A DNA stretch of 64,000 nucleotides from Streptomyces tailanensis (GTDB lineage: Bacteria > Actinomycetota > Actinomycetes > Streptomycetales > Streptomycetaceae): contig NZ_VTHJ01000020.1 of assembly GCF_008386495.1 (NCBI RefSeq), positions 16,165 to 80,164 of the forward strand. The letters run 5' to 3'. Numbering within the stretch: the first letter of the stretch is position 1; each line of letters starts with the position of its first letter. The notes under the pieces are model-generated. The model was not told where the DNA came from and made no database searches. It saw only the letters and a program-made list of their open reading frames with translations. Below, piece by piece: positions 1 to 8,219 of this stretch. Made by a program: the position numbers and the translations under genes.

Positions 1-512
1 CGAACGCCGCGCAGGACACCGAGGGTTCCGGAGCCCACCCCCGTTTCGCCGAGGCACTCGCCACGCTGGGCCTCGCCGAACTGCACGCCGAGATCCGCCG
101 CTTCCCCGAAGCGACCCGCACCGCCGCCGAGGCCGCCGCGGCGCTCGGCTGCGAGCTGAGCGAGATCTGCAAGTCCCTGATCTTCGCCGCGGACGGCGTC
201 CCCGTACTGGTCCTCATGGACGGCGCGTCCAGGGTCGACGTGGAGCTGGTCCGGCAGGAACTGGGCGCCGAGAAGGTCACCCGGGCCAAGGCCGACGTCG
301 TACGGGAGACCACGGGGTACGCCATCGGCGGCGTCCCGCCCTTCGGGCACCGGACCAGGACGCGCGTACTCGCCGACCGTTCCCTGCTCGACCACACCAT
401 CGTCTGGGCCGCGGCCGGCACGCCGTACACCGTCTTCCCCATGGACCCCAAGACGCTGATCGCCCACGCCAGCGCCACCCTGGTGGACGTGCGCGAGCAG
501 GGCGGCGCGTGA
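1..512 (+). CDS. YbaK/EbsC family aminoacyl-tRNA deacylase, 5' end missing
   Basis: The open frame enters from the window edge and reads through to TGA at 510-512; no start is visible, so the gene is partial. The translated part has the YbaK/EbsC layout: the conserved lysine motif (CKSLIF) near the N-terminal side, then VLVLMDG, a central GYAIGGVPPFGH segment with the glycine loop typical of the fold, and the late AGTPYTVFPMDPKTL motif. Known members hydrolyse misacylated tRNAs such as Cys-tRNA(Pro) in the cytoplasm; the exact substrate here cannot be read from sequence. Its stop overlaps the start of the EamA gene by 4 bp (GTGA), so the two are probably translated together. Confidence 0.85.
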   Translation, partial: NAAQDTEGSGAHPRFAEALATLGLAELHAEIRRFPEATRTAAEAAAALGCELSEICKSLIFAADGVPVLVLMDGASRVDVELVRQELGAEKVTRAKADVVRETTGYAIGGVPPFGHRTRTRVLADRSLLDHTIVWAAAGTPYTVFPMDPKTLIAHASATLVDVREQGGA

Positions 513-1354
513 CGCCGCTGGTCACCGTGGCGGTGCTGCTCGCCGCGGTCACCCACGCCAGCTGGAACGCGATAGCCCACAAGATCACGGACAAGCTGGT
601 CGGTTTCACGCTGATATCCGGCGGCGGCGCGCTGATCGGTTTGGCGGCGCTGCCGTTCGTACCGTTCCCGGAGCCCGGCGCGTGGCCGTATCTGATCGCC
701 TCCGTGGTGATCCATCTCGTCTACTACGTGCTGCTGATGACGTCCTTCAAGCTGGGCGACTTCGGCCAGGCGTACCCCCTCGCACGCGGCTCCGCCCCCC
801 TCGTCGTCACCGTCCTCGCCGCCGTCTTCGCGCACGAGGTGCCGGACGGCTGGGCGGCGGCCGGCATTCTGCTGAGCTGCGCCGGGCTGACCGGGGTCGC
901 GCTGTGGGGCCTGCGCGGGAGCCGGCCGCACTGGGCGGCGATCGGGGCGGCGCTGGCCACGGGCCTGTCGATCGCGGCGTACACGGTGGTGGACGGCCTG
1001 GGCGTACGGGCCTCGGGGTCCTCGATGAGCTATATCGCCTGGCTGATGGCGCTGGAGGGGCTGGCGATCCCGGCGTACGCGATCTGGCACTGGCGCGGGC
1101 AGACCGTCACGCTGCTCCGCCCGTACGCCGGCGTGGGTCTGCTGGGCGCCGCGCTGTCCGTGGCGGCGTACGGCCTGGTGCTGTGGGCCCAGACGAAGGC
1201 GGAACTGGCGCCGATCGCGGCGCTGCGGGAGTCGTCGATCATCGTCGGGGCGGCGATCGGGGCGGTGTTCTTCAAGGAACGGTTCGGGACCCCGCGCATG
1301 GTGGCGGCGGGGTTGTTGGTGGTGGGGATCGGGCTGATGCTGCGGGCCGGATAG
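509..1354 (+). CDS. EamA/DMT family transporter
   Basis: A 281-residue protein made almost wholly of hydrophobic segments, about ten helices in two similar halves, as expected for the EamA (drug/metabolite transporter) superfamily. The C-terminal half carries the usual charged features between helices (LRESSIIVGAAIGAVFFKER, close to the signature E-R-F end of the EamA repeat). It begins with GTG overlapping the stop of the YbaK-type gene, so it is translationally coupled to it. The substrate is unknown; family members export amino acids, nucleosides or drugs across the cytoplasmic membrane. The pairing with a tRNA-editing protein is seen here, but I draw no functional link from it. Confidence 0.85.
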   Translation: MTPLVTVAVLLAAVTHASWNAIAHKITDKLVGFTLISGGGALIGLAALPFVPFPEPGAWPYLIASVVIHLVYYVLLMTSFKLGDFGQAYPLARGSAPLVVTVLAAVFAHEVPDGWAAAGILLSCAGLTGVALWGLRGSRPHWAAIGAALATGLSIAAYTVVDGLGVRASGSSMSYIAWLMALEGLAIPAYAIWHWRGQTVTLLRPYAGVGLLGAALSVAAYGLVLWAQTKAELAPIAALRESSIIVGAAIGAVFFKERFGTPRMVAAGLLVVGIGLMLRAG

Positions 1355-1358
1355 GGGG

Positions 1359-1562
1359 CCGACCCAAGCTGCCGGTGTCGCCGCCGTACTCCTCTTCGCG
1401 GCCGCCTGCGGATCGGGTGACTCCGATTCGTCGTCGTCATCATCCTCGGCCTCGGCTTCGGCCTCCACGTCATCGGGCTCGGGTTCGGGCGGGGGCAAGG
1501 CGGCCACGCAGGTGCCGACCGCGACCGAGGCGTTCCTGGCCACCTTGTCGGCCTGGGACTGA
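1359..1562 (+). pseudogene. Remnant of a lipoprotein gene (no start codon)
   Basis: Just after the EamA stop, frame 3 encodes a hydrophobic signal-peptide end with a lipobox (LLFAAAC at about 1390-1410), then a Ser/Ala-rich linker typical of Streptomyces lipoproteins, ending at TGA 1560-1562. An in-frame stop at 1335 and no ATG, GTG or TTG between it and the lipobox mean the fragment has lost its start. I read it as decay after deletion. It overlaps, in another frame, the transporter fragment that follows. Confidence 0.5.
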
Positions 1563-1720
1563 TCCTGGTCAGCGCCAGTACGACGCTGCAGAGGTTCCGG
1601 CGCCCGGGCGACAGCCCGCTCATCCGGCGGCTGCCGACGGTCTCGGCAGCCGTCGTGACCGGCCTGGGCCTGACGATCGCGATCAGCGGAGTCGGTTCTC
1701 TGCTGGGCCAGGCCGTGCAT
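1523..1720 (+). pseudogene. Fragment resembling the C-terminal end of a NicO/HoxN-type nickel transporter
   Basis: In frame 2 the sequence encodes a hydrophobic stretch (GHLVGLGLILVSASTTLQRF), a basic loop and a second helix (AAVVTGLGLTIAISGVGSLL). This resembles the last two helices of actinobacterial NicO/HoxN nickel-cobalt permeases. No start and no upstream helices exist, so it would be a 3' remnant. It runs in frame into the DUF1876 gene, which has its own ribosome-binding site. The family call is inference from pattern memory; a secreted or membrane protein of another family is possible. Confidence 0.35.
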
Positions 1721-1771
1721 CGGCGGGCGTGGAGGGGCACTCTGGAAGCAGCGGTTCCGGAGGTGATCGTC

Positions 1772-2047
1772 ATGATGCACACCGCTGTCGGATGGCATGT
1801 CGAGCTGGAATTCCAGGAGGACAATCAGCGCACGCGGGCGGCGGCCCTCGTACGGCTCCCCGACGGGAAAGAGGTACGGGCCAACGGCTACGCCAGCCGC
1901 CACCACACCGACCCCAATCAGCCCCGGGTCGGCGAGGAAATAGCAGGAGCCAGGGCCTTGAACGAGCTCGCCATGAAGCTCCTCACCAAGGCCCACGACG
2001 AAATAGACGAGGCATCGGGCCGCACGTCGCACCCGATAGCCCTCTGA
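1772..2047 (+). CDS. DUF1876 domain protein
   Basis: A small soluble protein of about 91 residues that fits the DUF1876 family almost end to end: an N-terminal HTAVGWHVELEF segment, a central TRAAALVRLPDGKEVRANG strand region, the RHHTDPNQPRVGEEIAGARAL motif and a helical end (LLTKAHDEIDEA). The start was placed at ATG 1772 because GGAGGTG at 1759-1765 sits at good spacing; the frame is open further upstream, but only through a decayed transporter fragment. DUF1876 proteins are common in actinobacteria, often present as several copies per genome. A double-stranded-RNA-binding-like fold has been suggested, but the function is not established. Confidence 0.75.
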   Translation: MMHTAVGWHVELEFQEDNQRTRAAALVRLPDGKEVRANGYASRHHTDPNQPRVGEEIAGARALNELAMKLLTKAHDEIDEASGRTSHPIAL

Positions 2048-2180
2048 GTCAGGTCGAACCCGGCCGTCCCAACTGCCCGCCGCCACGCCCCGCGCAGCGG
2101 CGGGCAGCCATGCCGCAGACGCAGCGGCACCCGGCTCGCGCCGGTAAGCGAGACCCCGCCCCGACCGGCTTGAGCTCCGG

Positions 2181-3227
2181 GTGCCCAACTCCCCACGGCA
2201 ACCCCTGTGGTTGACTACGGCCGTGCTGCACGAGTTGGTCTTCCGGACCGTGGATCTGCCGGTGGCCGACCGGTTCGACGCCTGGTCGGAGCTGATGAGC
2301 CGCACGCACGCGCCCATGCTGCTGGCCCCCACGACCCCCGCCCCGGCCGACGGCTACCGCGCCCACCAACGCCTCATCGCCCTCGGTGACGTGACGGTCT
2401 GGCCGGCCACCTTCGACCCGATCGTCTTCCGCCGCACCCCGAAGCTGATCCGCCGCTCCGACCCGGAGACCTTCCACCTGTCCCTCCTCCTCCGCGGCGA
2501 GGGCGCGGCCAGCTGGGGCAGGGAACAGGTCGCGTACGAGATCCAGGACTTCCACGTCAGCTGTTCGTCGATGGCGTTCGAGGTGCAGACCGGCACCGAA
2601 CCGGTCACCACGGTCGGGGTGGAGATACCGCGCTCGCTCGTCGCCCTGCCCGCGCACAAGGCGGACCAGGTGATCGGGAGCAGGTTGTCGGGGCGGGAGG
2701 GCATCGGGACGCTGCTGGCGCAGTTCCTGATGCAGCTGGCGGCGGACACCGGCCCGTACCGTCCGTCCGACGCCCCCCGTCTCGGCACGGTCGCCGCCGA
2801 CCTCGTCACCGCGCTCTTCGCCCACGCCGTCGACACCGACCCGCGGCTGCCGCCGGAGGCCCACGGCCGGACCCTGACCCTGAACATCAAGGCGTTCGTA
2901 CGACGGCACCTGGGCGACCCCGAGCTGACCCCCACGGCCGTCGCCTCCGCGCACCACATCTCACGCAGCTATCTGCACCGCCTCTTCCAGGCCGAGGGGC
3001 TCACCGTCGCCGCGTACATCCGTGACCAGCGGCTTCGCAACGCCCACCGCGATCTCACCGACCCGGATCCGGTCCTGCGCGCCACGCCGGTCCATGTGAT
3101 CGGGGCGCGCTGGGGGTTTCCGCGCGCCGCCGAGTTCAGCAGGGCGTTCCGGGCGGCGTACGGCATACCGCCGAGCGAGGTGCGACGTGGCGCCGCCGTG
3201 CGGAGCAGTGGACGCGCTGCCAAGTGA
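2181..3227 (+). CDS. AraC family transcriptional regulator
   Basis: A 348-residue regulator. Residues up to about 200 form the AraC-binding-like sensing domain, including the typical LSLLLRGEGAASWGREQ strand region. The last 100 residues hold two helix-turn-helix units: the first around LTPTAVASAHHISRSYLHRLFQ and the second around WGFPRAAEFSRAFRAAYGIPP, matching the AraC/XylS signature. The GTG at 2181 gives the longest protein; GTG 2223 (VLHELVFRTVDLP) is an equally good start, since homologous domains usually begin near that point and neither site has a strong Shine-Dalgarno sequence. It stands alone, with no divergent partner, so its target is unknown. Confidence 0.85.
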   Translation: MPNSPRQPLWLTTAVLHELVFRTVDLPVADRFDAWSELMSRTHAPMLLAPTTPAPADGYRAHQRLIALGDVTVWPATFDPIVFRRTPKLIRRSDPETFHLSLLLRGEGAASWGREQVAYEIQDFHVSCSSMAFEVQTGTEPVTTVGVEIPRSLVALPAHKADQVIGSRLSGREGIGTLLAQFLMQLAADTGPYRPSDAPRLGTVAADLVTALFAHAVDTDPRLPPEAHGRTLTLNIKAFVRRHLGDPELTPTAVASAHHISRSYLHRLFQAEGLTVAAYIRDQRLRNAHRDLTDPDPVLRATPVHVIGARWGFPRAAEFSRAFRAAYGIPPSEVRRGAAVRSSGRAAK

Positions 3228-3446
3228 CTGTGGACCGGTCGCCAACGACAAAACGGGGATCTTCCGCGCATCCTGGTGACCGCCGCGGAGGGCGGCCGTC
3301 CGGATCATCGGGACCGGGCCAGGACACCAGCGGGGGAGCCCTGGGCCGGTCCGGTCGCTCAACCGGACGGTCGCTCTCCGCTCCGCGGGCGGAGCCGGGC
3401 GCCTTATAGCTCGGGGACGACTGTGATTTCGCGACTGCGGGCCGTA

Positions 3447-3515
3447 TGTGGTTGCTCGCGCCCACGCGGCGGAGCCGCATATCGATACAGCCCCGCGCCC
3501 CTACGGGGCGCGCAG
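3447..3515. repeat. REP-like intergenic element with short hairpin
   Basis: The 3228-3500 gap holds no gene. Its right end carries a GC-rich motif of a kind often seen between Streptomyces genes (gcggcggagccgcat and ccccgcgcccct). A short inverted repeat GCGCCCC-TAC-GGGGCGC at 3495-3511 overlaps the stop of the serine hydrolase and could end its transcription. Confidence 0.4.
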
Positions 3516-4712
3516 CGCAGCCCGTACCGCCCTCACCAGCGCCTGTGCCCTCGGGTCCGCCGTCACCGTTTTGCGGTAGCCGTTCGTCACATAGCCGAAC
3601 GCGATGCCGGACTCGGGGTCGGCGAAGCCGAGGGGGCCGCCTCGGCCGGGGTGGCCGAAGGAGCCGGGGCCGAGGAGGGGTGACGCGCTGCCGTGGAGCA
3701 TGTAGCCGAGGCCGAAGCGGGTGTTGATGACGAGGGTGCGGTCGGGGCCGGCCGACTCCTCCGCACGGGCCGCCTCCATGGTCGCCCTACCGAACAGCCT
3801 CACCCCGTCGACCTCCCCGATCAGCGCCGCGTAGAAGCGGGCCAGGCCGTTCGCCGTGGCTATGCCGTTCGCCGCGGGGAGGGCCGACGCGCGGTACGCG
3901 GGGTCGTTCTGGTCGGGGAACGGGGTGATCGCGGCGAAGGCGCGGCGGGTGAGGGAGCCGGGGTCGTCGTAGGCCTCGGTGACAACGCGCTTGGCGCGGA
4001 CCCGCGGCGCCCCGGCGGGCTCGGGCTCCGCCTCCAGACGCCCCGCGCGCCCCACCCGGCCCTCCGCCGCGACGGCCTCCGGCAGGCCCAGCCACAGATC
4101 GAGACCCAGCGGGGCGGCGATCTCCGACGCGATCCACTCACCCGTGCCCCGGCCCGTCACGCGTCGCACCAGTTCGTCCAGCATCCAGCCGTACGTCAGC
4201 GGGTGGTAGCCGTGGTCGGTGCCCGGCTCCCACGCGGGGGTCTGCGCGGCGACGGCCTCGGGGCCCCGGCGCGGGTCGAGCGCCTCGCCGGGAGTGAGGG
4301 GGCGGTCGAGGACCGGGAGCCCGGCCCGGTGGTTCAGCACATGCCTCACCAGCACCCGGTCCTTGCCCTGCGCCTTGAACTCCGGCCAGTACCGGCCCAC
4401 CGGCGCGTCCAGGTCCAACTCCCCGCGCTCGGCCAGCATCAGCGGTACGGCGGCGGCGACGCCCTTCGTGGCCGAGCGCATGATCTGGGCGGTGCCGTGC
4501 CGCCAGGGCCGGCCCCCGTCCCCGTCCACATCCTGGGTGCCGGCCCAGAGGTCGACGACCTTGCGGCCGTGCCGGTGGACGACGACCGCCGCGCCCCGCT
4601 CGCCGAGCGTGTCGAAGTTGCGTACGAACGCCTCCCTGACCGGCTCGAAGCCCTCGGCCACCACGCCGTTCACGTCCACGCCCGTACTCCCAGTTCGTTC
4701 ACCCATCGCCAC
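3501..4712 (-). CDS. Serine hydrolase of the class C beta-lactamase / EstB esterase family
   Basis: A 403-residue protein with the class C beta-lactamase-like fold. The nucleophile motif SxxK appears as SATK at residues 80-83 (MRSATKGVA), and a later tyrosine-containing motif (GYHPLTYGWML) fits the YxN/YxT position. The C-terminal HPGRGGPLGFADPESG stretch matches the third catalytic loop (HxG type) of esterases and D-aminopeptidases rather than the KTG of true beta-lactamases. There is no signal peptide, so it is probably cytoplasmic. The start is GTG 4712, with ATG 4706 as an alternative. It most likely acts as an esterase or peptidase; antibiotic resistance is not implied. Confidence 0.8.
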   Translation of the reverse strand: MAMGERTGSTGVDVNGVVAEGFEPVREAFVRNFDTLGERGAAVVVHRHGRKVVDLWAGTQDVDGDGGRPWRHGTAQIMRSATKGVAAAVPLMLAERGELDLDAPVGRYWPEFKAQGKDRVLVRHVLNHRAGLPVLDRPLTPGEALDPRRGPEAVAAQTPAWEPGTDHGYHPLTYGWMLDELVRRVTGRGTGEWIASEIAAPLGLDLWLGLPEAVAAEGRVGRAGRLEAEPEPAGAPRVRAKRVVTEAYDDPGSLTRRAFAAITPFPDQNDPAYRASALPAANGIATANGLARFYAALIGEVDGVRLFGRATMEAARAEESAGPDRTLVINTRFGLGYMLHGSASPLLGPGSFGHPGRGGPLGFADPESGIAFGYVTNGYRKTVTADPRAQALVRAVRAALRAP

Positions 4713-4754
4713 TTACGGCCATGGGTGCAACGCCCGGCCGAAGCCAAGGATTCC

Positions 4755-4784
4755 TCAGCCCAGCAGGATCAGCCCAGCAGGATC
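4755..4784. repeat. 14-bp tandem duplication at the 3' end of ohr
   Basis: The 16-bp string tcagcccagcaggatc occurs at 4755-4770 and again at 4769-4784. The right copy encodes the last codons and stop of ohr, and the left copy repeats the same LLG-stop coding just downstream. A similar duplication lies at the end of glp (29989-30103). Confidence 0.7.
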
Positions 4785-5245
4785 GAGACGTCGATGTTGT
4801 TCCGGGTCGCGTTCGAGTACGGGCAGACCTGGTGGGCCGCGTCCACCAGCTTGGTCGCGATGTCCTGGTCGATGACCGGGAGGGAGACGCTGAGGGCGAC
4901 CGCGAGGCCGTAGCCGCGCTGCTTGTTGGGGCCGATACCGACCTTGGCGGCGACGGTGGAACCGGTGAGGTCGTAGCCCTCACGGCGGCCCACCAGCACG
5001 AGCGCGTTGTGGAAGCAGGAGCTGTACCCGGCGGCGAACAACTGCTCGGGATTGGTGCCGTCACCGTCGCCGCCCAGCTGCGGCGGCATCGCGACCTTGA
5101 GGTCGATCTGACCGTCCTGGCTGGTGATGTACCCGTCCCGGCCGCCGTGCGCGGTGGCCTCGGCGACGTACATGATCTTCGTAGGACGAGTGTCGACGGC
5201 GGCAGGGTCAGCTGCGGCGGTGTCGGCTGCGGCGTCGTCGGTCAT
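4769..5245 (-). CDS. ohr: Organic hydroperoxide resistance protein (Ohr/OsmC family)
   Basis: A 158-residue protein with the Ohr subfamily pattern of the OsmC fold. The two catalytic cysteines lie in GYSSCFHNAL and HQVCPYSNATR, with the conserved PEQLFAAG motif just before the first; Ohr enzymes use them to reduce organic hydroperoxides, usually with lipoyl dithiols as reductant. The N-terminus has an Ala/Asp-rich extension, DDAAADTAAADPAAVD. The start at ATG 5245 is fixed by the GGGGGAGG sequence 7 bases upstream. The gene is monocistronic, with its promoter in the 107-bp gap before cbiO, where GGTTAC direct repeats might be regulator sites. No OhrR-type MarR gene is adjacent. Confidence 0.92.
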   Translation of the reverse strand: MTDDAAADTAAADPAAVDTRPTKIMYVAEATAHGGRDGYITSQDGQIDLKVAMPPQLGGDGDGTNPEQLFAAGYSSCFHNALVLVGRREGYDLTGSTVAAKVGIGPNKQRGYGLAVALSVSLPVIDQDIATKLVDAAHQVCPYSNATRNNIDVSILLG

Positions 5246-5352
5246 GAACGGCCTCCCCCGTAATCCGGTGCGCACGAATACATCGCGCACAAGGTACCGG
5301 CCGGTAGGAACCCTTAAGTTACCCAGGGGTAGTAACCATAGGTAACCCAAGG

Positions 5353-6156
5353 TCACCGCTCGACGGCCCGGACCGACCGCGGATCGACCGATCGCGGATC
5401 GACCGATCGCGGATCGAACCCGAAGGGCAGCTCCAGCCGATGCGCCCGCATCAGCTCGTCGTCGCCCAGCAGCGCGCCGGTCGCCCCGTCGGCCGCGATG
5501 ACCCCCTCGCTGAGGATCAGCGAACGCGGGCACAGTTCCAGGGCGTACGGCAGGTCGTGCGTGACCATGAGGACGGTGACGTCCAACGACCGCAGGATGT
5601 CGGCGAGTTCGCGCCGCGAGGCCGGGTCGAGGTTGGAGGACGGCTCGTCGAGGACGAGGATCTCCGGCTCCATGGCGAGCACGGTGGCCACGGCGACGCG
5701 GCGCCGCTGGCCGAAGGAGAGGTGGTGCGGCGGCCGTTCCTTGAACCCGGCCATGCCGACCTGCTCAAGAGCCCTGTCCACGCGGGCCTCCAGCTCGGCG
5801 CCCTTCACCCCCGCCGCGGCCGGCCCGAAGGCCACGTCCTCCCGCACGGTCGGCATGAAGAGCTGGTCGTCGGGGTCCTGGAAGACGATGCCGACCTTGC
5901 GCCGGATCTCGGCCATGTGCCGCTTGCCGACCGGCAGTCCGGCGACGGTGACCGTCCCGGCGCCGGCGGTGAGGATGCCGTTGAGGTGCAGTACGAGGGT
6001 GGTCTTGCCGGCGCCGTTCGGCCCGAGCAGCGCGACCCGCTCGCCCCGGCCGATGCTGAAGTCGACACCGAAGAGGGCCTGGTGGCCGTCGGGGTAGGCG
6101 AACGCGAGCCCGGCGACTTCAAGGGACGGGGCAGCAAAGTCCATGGAGGGGGTCAC
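5353..6156 (-). CDS. cbiO: Cobalt/nickel ECF transporter ATP-binding protein
   Basis: An ABC ATPase of about 267 residues. It shows Walker A (LLGPNGAGKTT), the Q-loop (IVFQDPDDQLF), the ABC signature (LSFGQRRR), Walker B (ILVLDEPSSNLD) and the H-loop (VTHDLPYALE). The FQDPDDQLF motif is typical of CbiO/EcfA ATPases. It powers the CbiMNQ membrane complex for nickel or cobalt uptake. The start at GTG 6156 was chosen because it overlaps the cbiQ stop by 4 bp (GTGA); ATG 6144 or 6165 are alternatives. The C-terminus ends in a repeated VDPRS motif made by a 15-bp tandem DNA repeat, unusual for the family and probably dispensable. Confidence 0.92.
   Translation of the reverse strand: MTPSMDFAAPSLEVAGLAFAYPDGHQALFGVDFSIGRGERVALLGPNGAGKTTLVLHLNGILTAGAGTVTVAGLPVGKRHMAEIRRKVGIVFQDPDDQLFMPTVREDVAFGPAAAGVKGAELEARVDRALEQVGMAGFKERPPHHLSFGQRRRVAVATVLAMEPEILVLDEPSSNLDPASRRELADILRSLDVTVLMVTHDLPYALELCPRSLILSEGVIAADGATGALLGDDELMRAHRLELPFGFDPRSVDPRSVDPRSVRAVER
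5370..5418. repeat. 15-bp tandem repeat inside the 3' end of cbiO
   Basis: The unit gatcgaccgatcgcg is present as two exact copies (5382-5396 and 5397-5411) with degenerate partial copies on each side. It encodes the repeated DPRSV peptide at the CbiO C-terminus. As a short in-frame tandem array it is prone to length change by slippage. Confidence 0.8.
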
Positions 6157-6914
6157 AGGTTCCATCCCAGCAGACATACGACGAGCGCGGCGAACGGGAG
6201 GGCGAAGGCGTACGACCACTGCGCCCGGGACGCGGTCACCTCGTCGATGACGGGCATGCTGCCCGCGTACCCCCGGCTGATCATGGCCAGATGGACGCGC
6301 TCGCCCCGCTCGTAGGAGCGGATGAACAGCGCCCCGGCGGACTTGGCGAGCACACCCCAGTGCCGTACGCCGCTCGCCTCGAACCCGCGCGACTCCCGCG
6401 CGATCCGCATCCGTCGCATCTCATCGGCGATGACGTCCCCGTACCGGATCATGAAGGACGCGATCTGGACGAGCAGCGGCGGGAGTTTGAGCCGTTGCAG
6501 GCCCAGCAGGAGTTCCCGCAGTTCGGTGGTGGCGGCGAGGAGGACGGAGGCGGCGACGCCCAGCGTGCCCTTGGCGAGGACGTTCCAGGCGCCCCACAGC
6601 CCGCTGACGCTCAGCGACATCCCGAGGACCTCGACGCGCTCGCCCTGTGCCACGAACGGCATGAGCACGGCGAACGCGACGAACGGGATCTCGATCAGCA
6701 GCCGTCGCAGCAGAAACCCGGCGGGCACGCGGGCCACGGCCGCGACCACGCCGAGCAGCACGGCGTACAGCCCGAACGCCCACATCGCCTCCCGCGGCGT
6801 CGACACCACGACCACCACGAAGGCGAAGACGGCCGCGAGTTTGGTGTGCGGCGGCAGGGCGTGCACGGGCGAGTGCGCGTGCCGGTAGAGCTTGTGGGCG
6901 TGGCCGGCGCCCAT
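6153..6914 (-). CDS. cbiQ: Cobalt/nickel ECF transporter transmembrane protein
   Basis: A 253-residue membrane protein of the CbiQ/EcfT family. It starts at ATG 6914 (MGAGHAHKLYRHAHSPVH), one base after the cbiM stop. It has several transmembrane helices in the first half, and the coupling region with the conserved short motifs facing the ATPase (RMRIARESRGF and SYERGERVHLAMISRG), which match the EcfT A-R-G motifs. The frame is open further upstream, but that would overlap cbiM. The His-rich start is notable and could touch metal. It forms the membrane platform joining CbiO to the metal-binding CbiM and is part of the coupled cbiMN-cbiQ-cbiO operon. Confidence 0.92.
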   Translation of the reverse strand: MGAGHAHKLYRHAHSPVHALPPHTKLAAVFAFVVVVVSTPREAMWAFGLYAVLLGVVAAVARVPAGFLLRRLLIEIPFVAFAVLMPFVAQGERVEVLGMSLSVSGLWGAWNVLAKGTLGVAASVLLAATTELRELLLGLQRLKLPPLLVQIASFMIRYGDVIADEMRRMRIARESRGFEASGVRHWGVLAKSAGALFIRSYERGERVHLAMISRGYAGSMPVIDEVTASRAQWSYAFALPFAALVVCLLGWNL

Positions 6915-6915
6915 G

Positions 6916-7974
6916 TCAGACGTTCTCGGGAACGGAGGTGGGAGAGCAGTCCTCGCCGGTACGCCGCTTGCGTACGGCCCAGAAGACACCGGTCCCGGCG
7001 ACGATCGTGACGCCGACACCGATCACGCCCGCGAGTCCGCCGGAGAGACGGGAGTTGGTGAGGCCCTCGACGCCGTAGTCGGCGAGCGGGGAGTCGGCGG
7101 CGGCGTGGTCCTCGGCCTTGGCGTCGATGCCCTTGTCGGCGGCGACCTTCTCCAGACCGTCCGGGTCGGCGGAGGCGTAGAAACTGACGACACCGGCGAG
7201 GAGGAGCGAGACGCCGAGTCCGGCGAGGAGGAACTTGCGGGACGAGCGGGCGGCCACGGCCACTGGCTCCGGCCGGGCGGCGGGCGCGTCGACGAGCTCG
7301 CCGTTCACGCGCAGCTTCAGCGGGGCGGTCAGGCCGCGGGCCCCGTACACCAGATCCGGGCGCACGGCGATGACGGCGCCGACGGTGAGGGCGGTGATCG
7401 CGGCCTCGCCCATGCCGATGAGGGTGTGGACGCCGACCATGGCGGTGAGAACCGAGCCGATCGGTACGTCGGTGGTGCCGCCGACCGCGTAGACGAGGGT
7501 GAAGACGGCGGCCGCGGCGGGCACGGAGAGCAGGGCGGCGATGAAGGCGGAGGCGGTGACGGAGGGCCGCTTCTTCGGCAGCACCTTCACGAGCCCCCGG
7601 AAGACGGCGTACGCGACGACGACCGTGACGACCGCCATGACGCTGATGTTCACGCCGAGGGCGGTGAGGCCGCCGTCCGCGAAGAGGATGCCCTGCATCA
7701 GCAGCACCACGGACACGCACAGGACCCCTGTATAGGGGCCCACGAGTATCGCGGCCAGCGCCCCGCCGAGCAGATGTCCGCTGGTCCCGGCCGCGACCGG
7801 GAAGTTCAGCATCTGCACGGCGAAGATGAACGCGGCGACGAGCCCGGCGAGCGGCGCCGTCCGCTCGTCCAGCTCGCGCCGGGCCCCGCGCAGGCTGACG
7901 GCGACCGCACCGGCGGCGACGACTCCGGCGACCGCCGAGACGGGGGCGTTGATGAATCCGTCGGGGACGTGCAT
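6916..7974 (-). CDS. cbiMN: CbiM-CbiN fusion, metal-binding ECF transporter component
   Basis: A 352-residue fusion. Residues 1 to about 210 are CbiM/NikM: the protein starts with MHVPDGFI, whose Met1-His2 amine and imidazole bind the metal in NikM structures, and continues with the conserved FAVQMLNFPVAAGTSGHLLGG and GPYTGVL segments. The last third carries a second helix pair framing a periplasmic PDGLE domain (SADPDGLEKVAADKG), the CbiN-like partner. It selects Ni2+ or Co2+ at the cell surface. It is first in the cbiMN-cbiQ-cbiO operon. The Nur-like box upstream and the absence of a cobalamin riboswitch argue for nickel regulation. Confidence 0.92.
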   Translation of the reverse strand: MHVPDGFINAPVSAVAGVVAAGAVAVSLRGARRELDERTAPLAGLVAAFIFAVQMLNFPVAAGTSGHLLGGALAAILVGPYTGVLCVSVVLLMQGILFADGGLTALGVNISVMAVVTVVVAYAVFRGLVKVLPKKRPSVTASAFIAALLSVPAAAAVFTLVYAVGGTTDVPIGSVLTAMVGVHTLIGMGEAAITALTVGAVIAVRPDLVYGARGLTAPLKLRVNGELVDAPAARPEPVAVAARSSRKFLLAGLGVSLLLAGVVSFYASADPDGLEKVAADKGIDAKAEDHAAADSPLADYGVEGLTNSRLSGGLAGVIGVGVTIVAGTGVFWAVRKRRTGEDCSPTSVPENV

Positions 7975-8057
7975 ACGAGGGCTCGCTTCGGGACGCGGAT
8001 GGCTGGACGGGACCCAGATGACCGGAACGGCTGGGACCTTACGATGATAGAGCTTTA

Positions 8058-8074
8058 TTGCAACTTCATCGCAA
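8058..8074. promoter_or_regulatory. Nur-box-like operator upstream of cbiMN
   Basis: TTGCAA-N5-TCGCAA, 84 bp before cbiMN, matches the tTGCaA-N5-ttGCAA consensus known for the nickel regulator Nur of Streptomyces in all but one position. On the minus strand its TTGCGA half could also be a -35 element, so bound Nur would block the promoter. Nickel-dependent repression of the transporter is the natural reading, by inference. Confidence 0.55.
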
Positions 8075-8219
8075 GAGCGTCTCGTAACCGATTAGCGAAC
8101 AGGTTGCCCCAGGGGCACCACGCGGAAAATATGCGACATTGGACATGAAAGAGGCAGCTGACAGCGGATTCACAGCTTCTGCTTGGGTCACTCAGCGTGA
8201 GGACGTGAGGAGCCGACCG

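Noticed and set aside
3501..4712. True class C beta-lactamase
   Set aside because: No signal peptide and the third motif is HPG-like rather than KTG; an esterase-type serine hydrolase is more likely.
7975..8138. Cobalamin riboswitch before cbiMN
   Set aside because: The gap lacks a B12-box-like conserved segment and is short; a Nur-like box fits better.
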